A stretch of DNA of 64,000 bases from Pseudochryseolinea flava (GCF_003286915.1 NZ_QMFY01000004.1:248001-312000); one strand, 5' to 3'; positions 39,119-49,369 are shown, counted from the first letter of the stretch. Translations and numbers: made by a program. Notes: generated from the letters alone by a model not told the origin.

Positions 39119-40411
39119 TTATCTTAGAATAGAAAGCTGCACAGAGTTGCGGCGAACATTGTCGGGTTGTGTGCTTGCCCAAGCGGAAGACATTACAACG
39201 CGACTTTCTGCGACACCATACGATTTCAAAATTTGCTTGAGTCGGCGGATCCGATCATCTGTTAGCTTCTGTTGCGCTTTGGTAGCCTGCATAGCCCGAC
39301 TATCGTACTCCACAAACACGCGCGCTTTCACGTTCTTATTCAGATAATTCGCATAGGTTTCGATCAAGTCTTCTGAATCTGCCGCTATCCGCGCTGTATT
39401 GTCATCAAATACAATGAGATTCTTTGAGGTCTCAAGGTTCACCATCGATTTGGTTGAAGTTCGAAGTTGATTCAACAAATCCTTCGTTTGATTCACGAGA
39501 CTATCCAATTTCATTTGCTCCTTCTTACCATCATCGATCGTAATTGAGCCTCGGTAGATGTCACTCATCTTTCCAGCACGGTTACTAGTAAAGAAAAAAG
39601 TGGAATCGCCGTACATCGAAAAGTAAGCATCAAACTTTTTTGAATTTACCGCCGGACCTAGGTTCTTCGGTGGTGACCAAACTTCCCAAGAACCATACTG
39701 ACGTTCACTGACGAAGATATCTGCATCTCCCTGCCCCGCATGACCGTTGCTTGAAAAATAAAGCTTGGTCTTATCCGATGACAGGTAAGGCGAGATCTCG
39801 AAACCAGTGGTATTAATCGTTGTTCCTAAATTTTTAGGCTCTGACCATTGTCCTGTTACGCTCTTCAAGCTGATGTATAAATCCTCCTCGCCGCGCGAAT
39901 CAGAACCCTTCATAGACAAAAAGATCACATCAAATTCCGGCGAAACATAAATACCGAGAAAACCTTCCGACGCAAGTCCTTTCATTGGCACAAGCTCCGG
40001 TCTCGACCATTCGTTTCCTACTTTCTTCGAAAAGTAAATACCGAATACATCGCGCGAGGCAACAGTATGCTGAAGATAAATCACATCGCCTTTGTTGCCG
40101 ACACCGACAACCACGTTGTTGCCGGGTGTATTCTCAATTTTTGTATTGTTCGGCTTACCCCAATCGAGCTTCGTAACATCGTAACGACTAGTCCAAACGT
40201 CGGTTCCTGAAAATTCTCCTCCTTTGTTTTCGGGTGATAGGAAGCGGGTGAAATAAAGGGTTGTTCCATCCGGTGAGAGTAAAGGCATCGATTCTTCGTA
40301 ATCAGAATTGACTGCCTTTGACAACACCTTGACATCATTGTATATCAGCGTAACCTGTGCCGATGCTATGCCAGGGATAAGCAGCAAGAATATGATTGCG
40401 TATTTTACCAT
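39119..40411 (-). CDS. PD40 beta-propeller protein with OmpA-like C-terminal domain
   Basis: 430 residues. Signal peptide MVKYAIIFLLLIPGIASAQ. Residues 35-290 hold PD40/WD40-like blades (MPLLSPDGTTLYFTRF, PYLSSDKTKLYFSSNGHAG, YFSMYGDSTFFFTSNRAG). Residues about 325-430 are OmpA-like: VKARVFVEYDSRAM, LTDDRIRRLKQILKSYGV, ESRVVMSSAW, RRNSVQLSI, although the usual peptidoglycan-binding Asp and Arg pair is only partly conserved. It is the third gene of an operon with a type B T9SS protein and PorP/SprF, overlapping PorP/SprF by seven bases. Such PD40-OmpA proteins accompany PorP/SprF proteins in Bacteroidota and may anchor the translocon-cargo complex to peptidoglycan (inference). Confidence 0.8.
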   Translation of the reverse strand: MVKYAIIFLLLIPGIASAQVTLIYNDVKVLSKAVNSDYEESMPLLSPDGTTLYFTRFLSPENKGGEFSGTDVWTSRYDVTKLDWGKPNNTKIENTPGNNVVVGVGNKGDVIYLQHTVASRDVFGIYFSKKVGNEWSRPELVPMKGLASEGFLGIYVSPEFDVIFLSMKGSDSRGEEDLYISLKSVTGQWSEPKNLGTTINTTGFEISPYLSSDKTKLYFSSNGHAGQGDADIFVSERQYGSWEVWSPPKNLGPAVNSKKFDAYFSMYGDSTFFFTSNRAGKMSDIYRGSITIDDGKKEQMKLDSLVNQTKDLLNQLRTSTKSMVNLETSKNLIVFDDNTARIAADSEDLIETYANYLNKNVKARVFVEYDSRAMQATKAQQKLTDDRIRRLKQILKSYGVAESRVVMSSAWASTQPDNVRRNSVQLSILR

Positions 40412-41436
40412 ATTGTTGGACCTGGACGTTTTAAATTATTAAATCTGATTGCCAATACAAGTTCATGACTTCCGTCGTGGAATTTACTCATACCACCGAT
40501 AGACCTTTCATAAGAATAAGCCGCCGCAAAGGTCTTGTTAACGTTAAAACCTAGTAAGCCCAACAATGACTTATTACTTCCAATGGGCGATTGCGCATCT
40601 CTGAATGTGAATCCAAACCATACTTTCTCTTGAATGTAAGCCTTCACATTAAAATCGAATGATAATTTATTTTGAAAATTCATGATTGCCAATAGGCTTG
40701 GTCTGATGAACACCGCAGGAGCAACTTCAAAGGACACACCTGCTTGTGCAGAGCCTTTATACATGGCCGCCGATGCCGAAGTCTCCTCACTTGGTGTCGT
40801 GATTACCTTATCGAAAAGATCCATGTACGTGGCGCCGAAGTAGAAGTTCTTGCCATACAATAAAAATCCTAAGCGCGTATTGAAATAGAGTTCTCCCTGT
40901 CCTGCATATTTTCCTGCGAGCTCATCGGGATCGGCATCTTTGCCCAAATACAAATCATCATACTTTGTACTCTCAATGAGTGCCGATCCTCCCACCGATA
41001 GGCGGAGCTGCGGAGAAAGCGGATAATGGAACGCGTAGTGAACAGCTCCACCGGTACGAACAAAGTATCCACCCGTTTTTTCGTAAAAGAAATTCGCACC
41101 AAGCCCGTGAATCGTTCTCTTTCTTGCGGGAATAAAAGCTGCGGAATTCAGGTCTTTTGCATTACTCATTCTTAGAGAATGGGTAATCAAATCCACGGGT
41201 TGTTTAAGGCGCGTGTTGAATCCTAAATTGATAAATCTTGGCGCTGCGTCACCAAAACCTGCCCATTGATAGCGATACCCGAGTTTTAGATCGCTTTGAG
41301 ATTCTACGCCCGAGAATGCCGGATTAAAACCAGAAGCGAATTGGAAGCTCTGGCCCGTGTTAGGCATGAACTGCGCGTGTAGTGGATGAAGCCCTAATAC
41401 CAGCAATGCCAGTACGATATATCTAAACATTACCAT
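40405..41436 (-). CDS. PorP/SprF family type IX secretion membrane protein
   Basis: 343 residues. Signal peptide MVMFRYIVLALLVLGLHPLHAQ, then the family start FMPNTGQSFQFASGFNPAFSG and LKLGYRYQWAGFGDAAPRFINLGF, with later strands YFNTRLGFLLYGKNFYFGATYMDLF and a closing region AAAYSYERSIGGMSKFHDGSHELVL. These are outer-membrane beta-barrel proteins; SprF of Flavobacterium johnsoniae is needed to secrete or display the adhesin SprB, encoded next to it. Here the gene starts two bases after the giant type B cargo gene, so it is probably the dedicated partner of that cargo. Start may be Met1 or Met3. Confidence 0.9.
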   Translation of the reverse strand: MVMFRYIVLALLVLGLHPLHAQFMPNTGQSFQFASGFNPAFSGVESQSDLKLGYRYQWAGFGDAAPRFINLGFNTRLKQPVDLITHSLRMSNAKDLNSAAFIPARKRTIHGLGANFFYEKTGGYFVRTGGAVHYAFHYPLSPQLRLSVGGSALIESTKYDDLYLGKDADPDELAGKYAGQGELYFNTRLGFLLYGKNFYFGATYMDLFDKVITTPSEETSASAAMYKGSAQAGVSFEVAPAVFIRPSLLAIMNFQNKLSFDFNVKAYIQEKVWFGFTFRDAQSPIGSNKSLLGLLGFNVNKTFAAAYSYERSIGGMSKFHDGSHELVLAIRFNNLKRPGPTIW

Positions 41437-41438
41437 TC

Positions 41439-44400
41439 TTAGCGTAAAATTGTCACAATACCTTTAAATATTTTTTGGTCGAACTTCAAGTCTATTGTAT
41501 AGTAGTAAGGTCCTGTCGGAAGCGCTTCTCCATTCATCGTTCCATCCCAAGCGTTATCGAACCCAATGGCTTCGTAAACTAACATGCCACGCGGATTGTA
41601 GATTTTAATCTCAGCATCTTTTAAGAGCCCAACATCCGAGTTCCCTGACGTTAACGCCTTAATCTTCCAAGTATCGTTAGCTTCATCATTATTCGGCGTG
41701 AATGCGTTCGGGATATCCAGGTCCTCGAGTGAATAATCCAAAATGAGTTCGCGCGTTTTAGGTTCGCTAAATTGCTCCCCATCGCTCAATTTGAAAGATA
41801 TCACGCGTGTCTCTTTCACAATCTCTTCCGAATTCACAAAATCGTAGCGTATTGATCTGATTGCCGTAACATACTCGTGCACTGTTGCAACACCGGCCAG
41901 TGTGAGTTCACCAGACTGAGCATTGAAGGAGCCAACAATTTTGTCGGTATCAAAAAATATCAACACGTCATTACCGACACGATAATTCTCACCTAAGCTA
42001 ATTTGCGCAATACTCAAAAATTCGTCGTCATGGTCAACAGCCTCGAATGTTTCGGTCACAAGAATTGGTTGCCCCACCCCTTGATCATAGGTAATTTTTG
42101 AGCTTTCAATCGCCGTTATCATTGGCGCGTCGTTTTCAGGACTTATTGTGACCGTTACAGAAGCTGCGTTGCTGTAAGAAAATCCATCATAACCCTGCCA
42201 CGTAAATACGTCTGTACCACTATAATCTATGCTTGGCAAATAACTCAGGTTGGGAATAGAATTGTACAAAATTTCTTGCTGTATTGTTACCGGTGTCGTT
42301 CCAATACGAAGTGTGCCATGTTGCGGCAACGTCGTGACTTTTATCTTCACAAGCGCATCGCCATTGCTGTCAGTAAAGGCTGCTGTAAAATCTGATTGCG
42401 ATAAAGATTTGGCAATATCCTCTTGCGCCGTCATCACAAAATCTTTTGCAACAGGAGATGCATTAACGGTTACTGCGATGGTTGCATTGTTTGAAAACAA
42501 TCCCAAATTGTCTTTTACACGATAGGTGATCGACGTATTGCCCGCATAGTTATCGGTAGGTTCGAATGTCAGTACACCGGTAGCGCTTGCACTAAATTTA
42601 CCCGCTGCCGTGGTGCGTGTACTCTCTATCGCTGGGGTCGCAACATTTAGATCGACAGTAGCAACGTCGATGGTGCCGTCAATATCTGTGTCGTTCGAGA
42701 GAATTGCTAACGTGGCGTCGTTGCCTTCTCCCGTGGTGAGGACATCGTTCACAGCAACGGGCGCGTCATTAACAGGGGTAACCGTAATGGTGATCGTAGC
42801 AGGCGCAGACGTCGCACCACCATTATCGTTTACGGTATAAACGATCTGTACCGTACCATTGAAGTTACTCGCCGGTGCAAATGTTACGACGCCAGAAGCA
42901 CTCACGGTAAAGTTACCCTCCGCCACACTGAGCGAATTCTGAATTCCTGCAGTCGCCGTATTGAGGTCTACGCTTGACGCGCTGACCGTGCCATCTTCAT
43001 CTGTATCATTCGATACCACGTTCAATGTCACCGATGCATCTTCATTGGTGGTGGTTGCATCGTTCACAGCAACAGGAGCATCGTTAACTGCGGTAACGGT
43101 GATCGTAATGGTTGCTGAAATGGATGTTCCTCCACTATCATCGTTTACCCTGTAAGGTAAAGTCGCGGCGCCACTAAATGTTCCGACCGGCGTAAACGTA
43201 ACAACACCGAGGTTGTTAACGGTAAAACTCCCTGCCGCTGTTGTGTTGGCGTTTTGTATTCCTGCAGTCGCGGTATTTAAGTCTACGGATGCCGGGTCAA
43301 TGGTACCATCAACATCGGTATCGTTGACAATAACATTCAAGGTAACTGGCATACCCTCTGTGGTTGTAGCAGCGTCTTCGTTAGCCACGGGCAGATCGTT
43401 AACTGAAACGACAGTCACCGTAAAAGTAGCGGTGTTTGATGTTACGCCTACGTTGTCGTTCACGGTATAGGTTGTTGTCGCCGTACCATTGAAGTTGGCC
43501 ACGGGAGCAAACGTTACATTGCCCATGGCATTTACGGTGAACGTACCTTCGGCAACTGAATGGGAGTTTTGAATCCCAGCGGTAGTCGTATTTAAATCAA
43601 CAGTCGCTGCATTGATCGTGCCGTCTGCATCGGTATCATTCGTCGTTACATTCATAGAAACGTTGACGTCCTCGTTGGTTGATATTGCATCGTTATTCGC
43701 AACGGGCGTGCTGTTGATGGAGTTCACCGTAACCGTGATAGTGGCTGCATTCGACGTCGTACCCCCATTGTCCTGCACCGTGTAAGTGATCGATGCAATG
43801 CCATTGAAATTAAGTGCCGGATCGAACGTTACAACGCCAGCGGCATCAACGGTGAATGTACCGGCTGGGATTGTTCGTGTTGTCTGAATCGTTGACGAAG
43901 CAGGATTGAGATCCACCGTTGCTACATTAATCGTTCCGTCAATGTCTACATCATTGGCCACGAGATTTAAAGTGACTGTTTCGTTTTCATCTGCACTCGT
44001 GATATCGTTATTAGCGATCGGTGGGTCATTCACTGCATTTACTGTGAAGGCAACGGTTGCCGCGTTCGACGTCGCACCGCTATTATCATTCACCGTATAG
44101 GTCACCGATGTATTACCATAAAAGTTAACTGTCGGCGTGAATGTAATCACACCTGCAGTGTTTACTGACAATGTACCGCCACTGATTGTCGCAGTATTTT
44201 GAATTCCTGACGACAGCAGATTTAAATCTACTGTTGCTGCGTTAATGGTACCGTCCACATCCGTATCGTTGGTGACCACATTAATGGTCGCAACAGCGTC
44301 TTCATTGGTGACGATGGCGTCGTTGTTGGCCACCGGAACATCATTCACAGCATTGACTGTGATGGTTATTGTCGCATTGTTAGAAGTCGCGCCATCATTG

Positions 44401-47400
44401 TCGTTAACCCGATATTGAAGGGTTGCTGTACCGCTATAATTTGCGGTTGGTGTATAGGTTACAACACCCGAAGCATTTACGCTAAAATTTCCGGACGCAT
44501 TTGAATTCGTTGTCTGAATTCCAGCAAGGGCAACATTCAGGTCGACACTGGCGACGTTGATTGTTCCATCTGCATCCGTATCATTTGACACTACATTGAG
44601 CGTGACCACGACATCTTCATTTGTGGTGACGGCGTCGTCAACAGCAACTGGTAAATCATTGATCGAATTAACGGTGATCGTGATCGTTGCTGGATTTGAT
44701 TCCGCGCTACCATTGTCCTGAACAGTATATTGAATAGAAGCCGTTCCATTGAAATTTGAGAGCGGTGTAAAAGTGACGACACCGGCGGCATTTACCGTGA
44801 ATGTCCCTCCCGTTGCTGTGTTACTTGTCTGAATACCGGGTGTTGTTACATTTAAATCAACTGTAGACGCGACGATTGTTCCATCGATGTCAGAATCATT
44901 AGCCAATACGCTTACATTCACCGCCACGCCTTCATTAGTACTCGCTGCATCAGCGATTGCTGAAGGGGCATCATTCACGGCGTTTACAGTAATGTTGATG
45001 CTCACGGCGTTTGATGTAGCGCCATCGTCGTCATTCACCGTGTATAGGATGGTTGCACTACCGCTATAGTTCGTTGTTGGTGTGAACGTAACAACACCAC
45101 TTGCATTAACCGCGTAGCTTCCCGCAGCGTTTGAATTTGAACTCTGAACACCAGGTGTTGATGTATTTAGATCAACGGTGCTCGCGTTAATTGTACCATC
45201 ACTATCGGTATCATTTGTAACCACGTTGAGGGTCACTGGTGTATCCTCATTGGTTGTCGTGGCGTCGGCAACAGCAACGGGCGCATCGTTCTCTTCATTC
45301 ACGGTGATGGATATCGTTGCTTGATTAGACGCCAAGCCGTTGTTGTCATTGACGGTATAACTCACCACGGCAATACCATTGAAGTTCGCGACGGGTGTGA
45401 ATGACACAACACCTGCTGCGTTCACCGTAAAAGTACCATCGCTGGTCACTATCGTTCCTTGAATACCCGCGGTTGACATGTTTAGATCGACCGAATTTGC
45501 CGCTATGGTACCATCGATGTCGGTATCATTGGAAACAACATTTAGGGTGATGGGCGTTTCTTCTGTTGTTGATGCGGCATCATTAGCAGCAACTGGCGCA
45601 TCGTTTACGGATGTTACTGTTATGGTAATTGTCGCCGCGTTTGATGTCGCGCCGTCGTTATCATTGACTGTATAATTCACGGTTGCTGCGCCACTGAAAT
45701 TTGCCATGGGCGTAAAAGACACAATGCCCGTTGCGCTTACTGAAAAACTTCCTCCAGTAACCGTAGCTGTTGTCTGAATTCCTGCGAGCGTTGTATTCAA
45801 ATCTACCGTGGCAATATTGATCGTCCCGTCAGCATCCGTATCATTCGCGACGACATTCAATGTCGTTGTGGCAGCATCTTCAAGGATAGTTAACGCGTCG
45901 TTAACGGCTACTGGATTATCATTATCCGATGATACGTTGATCGTGATGGTGGCCTGATTGGAAGCGGTTCCATCATCGTCGTTTACGGTATAATTGAGTA
46001 TTGCTGCTCCACTGAAGTTCGCTGCTGGTGTGAAACTCACTACGCCAGCGCCGTTTACGGTGTAAGAACCTGCTGCCGTGGTATTATTATTTTGAATGCC
46101 GCCAAGTGCAACATTCAAGTCTACTGAATTGGCTGCGATCGTTCCATCAACATCGGTATCATTCGATACAACATTGAGGGTCACCAATGTTTCTTCGTCC
46201 GTCGATGTAGCATCGTTAACGGCAACCGGTGCGTCGTTAACATCGGTTACGGTAACCGTGATGGTTGCATTGTTCGAGGTTAAGCCATCATTATCTTGTA
46301 CTGTATAGGGAAGTGTTGCAACGCCGTGAAAATTTGAAAGTGGTGTGAAGGTCACAATGCCTATTGTGCTAACGCTGTAGTTTCCACTGGTGGTTGTCAT
46401 CGTGGATTGAATTCCAGCAGTTAAAAGATTCAAATCCACAGATGCCGCATTAATAGTTCCGTCCGCGTCTGTGTCGTTTGCCACCACATTGATCGTAACA
46501 TCTTCATCTTCGGGTGTCGTTGCATTATCGTTGTTGGCAACGGGTGCATCGTTCACTACGGAAACGGAAACGGTAATCGTCGCGACGTTCGAGGTAATAT
46601 TTCCAAGATCTTCAACTGTATAATTAAGAACAGCGTTACCGTTAAATCCAGCAACGGGTGCAAAATTTACAACGCCAGAAGCATTGGCCGTCCAGGTACC
46701 CTCTGTTGTTGTATTACTGCTTTGTATTCCTAACATAGATGTATTCAGATCGACTGAGCTTACATCGATGTTGTTATCTGGATCTGTATCGTTGGCTAAC
46801 ACAGCGATGTTTATTGCTACGCCTTCTGAGGTTGAGGCGGCATCTGCAACAGCAACTGGTGGATCATTCACAGACGTTACCGTGATGGTAATATCACCTG
46901 GCGCGGACGTTGCTCCCTGATTATCTTGTACCGTATATTGGATGCCAGCGATGCCGTTAAAGTTGGCGGCTGGATCATAGTCTACAACCCCTGCGCCATC
47001 ATACGTGAAAGTACCTTGCGTAGTAGTAATCGTTGTTTGCATCCCACCCGCCGCAAGATCTAGATCCACAGAAGCGTCGTCGATCGTTCCATCTACATCC
47101 GTGTCGTTTGAGGTAATCTTTAAAGAAACGTCGGTGTCCTCAGCCGTGGTTTCCGAATCTGCAACGGCTATTGGCGGATCATTCACCGCGCTAATGCTAA
47201 CGGAAAATGTAGCAACGTTTGATGTCGCGCCACTGGCATCTTGCACCGTATAGCTTACACTAGCGGGACCGTTGTAATTTGCCGTTGGCGTATAAGTAAT
47301 CGTTCCATTCGCTGCGGTATAAGTACCCGATGCATCCGAAACCGAAGCGTCGATACCAAGGGTTGCCGGGTTCAGATCAACCGCATCATCATTCAATGCA

Positions 47401-47873
47401 TTGTCAACATCCGTGTCATTGGCGAGTACGTTCATAGAGGTTGAAAAATCCTCCATCGTATTGGTGTTATCGTCTGCAGCAACGGGAGGATCATTCACGG
47501 CAGTTACCGTAATGGAGATAAACGAAGGCAATGAGGTAACGCCCGATAAATTTGCCACCGTATAGTTGGCAACAGAATTTCCGAAGAAGTTAGGCTCTGG
47601 TGTGAACGTTACTACGCCGTCTACATCAGCCGAGAATGTACCTTCGCCCGTTTTGATGAGGGTGTTATCGATGGCGGGTGTCGATGGATCGAGGTCTACC
47701 GTGGTCGGATCAATGGTATCTAACAAGTCGGTATCGTTGACGAGAACCTTGACCTCGCGGGGTGTGTCCTCAGGGGTAGAGTCCACGTCCGGTAACGTTA
47801 TAGGAATCTGGCAGTAGGCATAATGGCCCACAAAGAGGAAAGCAAGGAGTAATGTTTTGGGATTAAAATGCAT
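41439..47873 (-). CDS. Giant tandem-95-repeat surface adhesin with T9SS type B (gliding-associated) C-terminal domain
   Basis: About 2144 residues from the ATG at 47873; a GTG two codons upstream (47879) is the alternative. Signal peptide HFNPKTLLLAFLFVGHYAYCQ region. Then 17 tandem repeats of about 105 residues, each with 'VNDAPVA..DA.T..E', 'NDTD.DGTI....VDLN', 'G..TFTP..NF.G.A...YTV.D' and 'TSN.ATITITV'; Asp/Asn clusters in NDTDxDGTI may bind calcium. A diverged repeat and a cadherin-like segment (DHDDEFLSIAQISL) precede the type B domain: DLDIPNAFTPNNDEANDTW, LVYEAIGFDNAWDGT, LPTGPYYYTIDL. It should be an extended cell-surface adhesin, comparable in design to SprB though not necessarily orthologous. 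PorP/SprF follows at once. Confidence 0.9.
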   Translation of the reverse strand: MHFNPKTLLLAFLFVGHYAYCQIPITLPDVDSTPEDTPREVKVLVNDTDLLDTIDPTTVDLDPSTPAIDNTLIKTGEGTFSADVDGVVTFTPEPNFFGNSVANYTVANLSGVTSLPSFISITVTAVNDPPVAADDNTNTMEDFSTSMNVLANDTDVDNALNDDAVDLNPATLGIDASVSDASGTYTAANGTITYTPTANYNGPASVSYTVQDASGATSNVATFSVSISAVNDPPIAVADSETTAEDTDVSLKITSNDTDVDGTIDDASVDLDLAAGGMQTTITTTQGTFTYDGAGVVDYDPAANFNGIAGIQYTVQDNQGATSAPGDITITVTSVNDPPVAVADAASTSEGVAINIAVLANDTDPDNNIDVSSVDLNTSMLGIQSSNTTTEGTWTANASGVVNFAPVAGFNGNAVLNYTVEDLGNITSNVATITVSVSVVNDAPVANNDNATTPEDEDVTINVVANDTDADGTINAASVDLNLLTAGIQSTMTTTSGNYSVSTIGIVTFTPLSNFHGVATLPYTVQDNDGLTSNNATITVTVTDVNDAPVAVNDATSTDEETLVTLNVVSNDTDVDGTIAANSVDLNVALGGIQNNNTTAAGSYTVNGAGVVSFTPAANFSGAAILNYTVNDDDGTASNQATITINVSSDNDNPVAVNDALTILEDAATTTLNVVANDTDADGTINIATVDLNTTLAGIQTTATVTGGSFSVSATGIVSFTPMANFSGAATVNYTVNDNDGATSNAATITITVTSVNDAPVAANDAASTTEETPITLNVVSNDTDIDGTIAANSVDLNMSTAGIQGTIVTSDGTFTVNAAGVVSFTPVANFNGIAVVSYTVNDNNGLASNQATISITVNEENDAPVAVADATTTNEDTPVTLNVVTNDTDSDGTINASTVDLNTSTPGVQSSNSNAAGSYAVNASGVVTFTPTTNYSGSATILYTVNDDDGATSNAVSINITVNAVNDAPSAIADAASTNEGVAVNVSVLANDSDIDGTIVASTVDLNVTTPGIQTSNTATGGTFTVNAAGVVTFTPLSNFNGTASIQYTVQDNGSAESNPATITITVNSINDLPVAVDDAVTTNEDVVVTLNVVSNDTDADGTINVASVDLNVALAGIQTTNSNASGNFSVNASGVVTYTPTANYSGTATLQYRVNDNDGATSNNATITITVNAVNDVPVANNDAIVTNEDAVATINVVTNDTDVDGTINAATVDLNLLSSGIQNTATISGGTLSVNTAGVITFTPTVNFYGNTSVTYTVNDNSGATSNAATVAFTVNAVNDPPIANNDITSADENETVTLNLVANDVDIDGTINVATVDLNPASSTIQTTRTIPAGTFTVDAAGVVTFDPALNFNGIASITYTVQDNGGTTSNAATITVTVNSINSTPVANNDAISTNEDVNVSMNVTTNDTDADGTINAATVDLNTTTAGIQNSHSVAEGTFTVNAMGNVTFAPVANFNGTATTTYTVNDNVGVTSNTATFTVTVVSVNDLPVANEDAATTTEGMPVTLNVIVNDTDVDGTIDPASVDLNTATAGIQNANTTAAGSFTVNNLGVVTFTPVGTFSGAATLPYRVNDDSGGTSISATITITVTAVNDAPVAVNDATTTNEDASVTLNVVSNDTDEDGTVSASSVDLNTATAGIQNSLSVAEGNFTVSASGVVTFAPASNFNGTVQIVYTVNDNGGATSAPATITITVTPVNDAPVAVNDVLTTGEGNDATLAILSNDTDIDGTIDVATVDLNVATPAIESTRTTAAGKFSASATGVLTFEPTDNYAGNTSITYRVKDNLGLFSNNATIAVTVNASPVAKDFVMTAQEDIAKSLSQSDFTAAFTDSNGDALVKIKVTTLPQHGTLRIGTTPVTIQQEILYNSIPNLSYLPSIDYSGTDVFTWQGYDGFSYSNAASVTVTISPENDAPMITAIESSKITYDQGVGQPILVTETFEAVDHDDEFLSIAQISLGENYRVGNDVLIFFDTDKIVGSFNAQSGELTLAGVATVHEYVTAIRSIRYDFVNSEEIVKETRVISFKLSDGEQFSEPKTRELILDYSLEDLDIPNAFTPNNDEANDTWKIKALTSGNSDVGLLKDAEIKIYNPRGMLVYEAIGFDNAWDGTMNGEALPTGPYYYTIDLKFDQKIFKGIVTILR
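42461..47805 (-). repeat. 17 tandem coding repeats of about 315 bp
   Basis: DNA underlying the 17 repeats of the giant adhesin. The repeat unit is close to 105 codons throughout. Neighbouring copies differ at many bases, so the array is old or under selection, yet shared stretches such as the NDTD.DGTI codons could still support recombination and copy-number change. Boundaries are approximate. Confidence 0.85.
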
Positions 47874-47892
47874 ATTCACAACTACAGACCGG

Positions 47893-47900
47893 CAAAAATA
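47893..47900 (-). promoter_or_regulatory. Possible -7 promoter element for the type B adhesin operon
   Basis: On the minus strand the sequence is TATTTTTG, a full match to the Bacteroidota TAnnTTTG box, 20 bases before the ATG at 47873. No clear -33 TTG lies at the right distance, so the support is partial. Confidence 0.35.
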
Positions 47901-47987
47901 AATAAATATATCGTACCTGTATCCTCTTAGAATTTTAATTGTAACTCTTAGTTTCGTGGTTTAATCACTCTAATTCCTTCAAAAATA

Positions 47988-49166
47988 ATGGTAAGTCTGG
48001 CGGTTTTAATCTTTTGGGTTGGTGTGGCGGTCGTACTTTACACCTATGTAGGGTATGGCGTCGTTATTTACATTTTTTCGAAGCTTAGAGGAAAACGGCA
48101 GCCCTTACCGGTACAGGCCGATGAATCACTTCCAGCTGTGACCCTCATCATTGCAGCATATAACGAAGAGCTATTCATTGATGAAAAACTAACCAATACG
48201 CTGGCACTTGATTATCCGAAGGCAAAGTTGAATGTCTGGGTTGTGACGGATGGCTCGACCGACCGAACTACGGAAATTGCCAGAAATTATAGTGGTATTA
48301 CTGTTCACCACGAAAATCAGCGAAAGGGTAAAATCCACGCTGTGAACCGGGTGATGAAAATGGTCGCGACCCCAATCGTTATTTTCTGTGACGCGAACAC
48401 CAATCTCAACACCGATGCAATCAAAAATCTAGTTCGCCACTACCAAGATCCGACTATTGGCGGCGTCGCTGGCGAGAAAAGAATTCTTAGTAAAACAGAA
48501 GACAACGCCTCTGGTGCCGGTGAAGGGATCTATTGGAAATACGAGTCATTCTTAAAAAAGAAAGACGCTGAGGTCCATTCGATCGTGGGCGCCGCTGGCG
48601 AGTTATTTTCTGTTCGTACTGCGTTGTATGAGTCGCCCGAGGAAAACATTATCATCGAAGATTTCTACATCTCATTAAAGATTGCCGCTAACGGACACCG
48701 CTTCGGTTACGAACCAGATGCCTATGCTATTGAAACAGCATCTGCTTCTGTTGACGAGGAGTGGAAGCGTAAAGTGAGAATCTGTGCTGGGGCCTTTCAG
48801 GCCATGGGCAAACTCTCCTACTTACTCAATCCATTTCGATACGGCATGCTCAGCTTTCAGTACATTTCGCACCGCGTGCTGCGTTGGACACTAGCGCCCC
48901 TTTTCCTTCCGTTGATATTGGCTAGCAACATCGTTTTAGCAGTCCAAGGATACTCCATTTACCAAATGATACTACTCATGCAAATTGCGTTTTACGCGCT
49001 TGCCTTTGCGGGATACCTACTACGCGATAAGAACATTAAGATTAAGGGTTTCTTTGTACCCTACTATTTCATGGTCATGAATCTTTCTGTTTACGCGGGG
49101 CTGCGCCGCTTTCTAAAAGGCAACCAATCTGTTGTGTGGGAAAAATCGAAACGGGCCGTAGCGTAA
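47988..49166 (+). CDS. Membrane family 2 glycosyltransferase (processive type)
   Basis: 392 residues. An N-terminal membrane helix (residues 4-30), cytoplasmic GT2 domain with VTLIIAAYNEE, VWVVTDGSTDRT, IFCDANTNL (DxD-like), VGAAGELFSVR and IEDFYISLKI, then KVRICAGAFQA where the Q/RxxRW-type motif lies in processive enzymes, and three to four C-terminal helices. The architecture is that of N-acetylglucosaminyl- or beta-glycan-synthase-like enzymes that polymerise and extrude a chain, or of lipid glycosyltransferases. Alone on its strand, divergent from the adhesin operon. No partner genes such as a deacetylase are near, so the product is not assigned. Confidence 0.8.
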   Translation: MVSLAVLIFWVGVAVVLYTYVGYGVVIYIFSKLRGKRQPLPVQADESLPAVTLIIAAYNEELFIDEKLTNTLALDYPKAKLNVWVVTDGSTDRTTEIARNYSGITVHHENQRKGKIHAVNRVMKMVATPIVIFCDANTNLNTDAIKNLVRHYQDPTIGGVAGEKRILSKTEDNASGAGEGIYWKYESFLKKKDAEVHSIVGAAGELFSVRTALYESPEENIIIEDFYISLKIAANGHRFGYEPDAYAIETASASVDEEWKRKVRICAGAFQAMGKLSYLLNPFRYGMLSFQYISHRVLRWTLAPLFLPLILASNIVLAVQGYSIYQMILLMQIAFYALAFAGYLLRDKNIKIKGFFVPYYFMVMNLSVYAGLRRFLKGNQSVVWEKSKRAVA

Positions 49167-49304
49167 TAGCGTATAACCTGCTGCATGTGAATTTTTTATT
49201 CTGAATCGGGCGTGATGGCTGCGTCGATAAATTCCCCATGGGCGTCAGTGAACGCAACAGTATTTCGGGCCAAACCGAAGCTTACTGCCAGAAGTGACTT
49301 TCAA

Positions 49305-49335
49305 TTTGCCAATTTCCATAACTCGCCTAATTTTG
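49305..49335 (+). promoter_or_regulatory. Bacteroidota-type promoter of the YebC gene
   Basis: TTTG at 49305-49308 (-33 element) and TAATTTTG at 49328-49335 (-7 element) are separated by 19 bases, matching the TTTG-N19-TAnnTTTG consensus of this phylum. Transcription would start near 49341, about 29 bases before the ATG at 49370. Confidence 0.7.
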
Positions 49336-49369
49336 CCTCCCTTAACAAGCTTAAACCTGATCATTAGAT

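Noticed and set aside
42250-47817. Many plus-strand open frames of 60-90 codons opposite the repeat adhesin
   Set aside because: They recur with the same phase because the sense strand is repetitive; they have no signal of their own and are shadows of the repeats.
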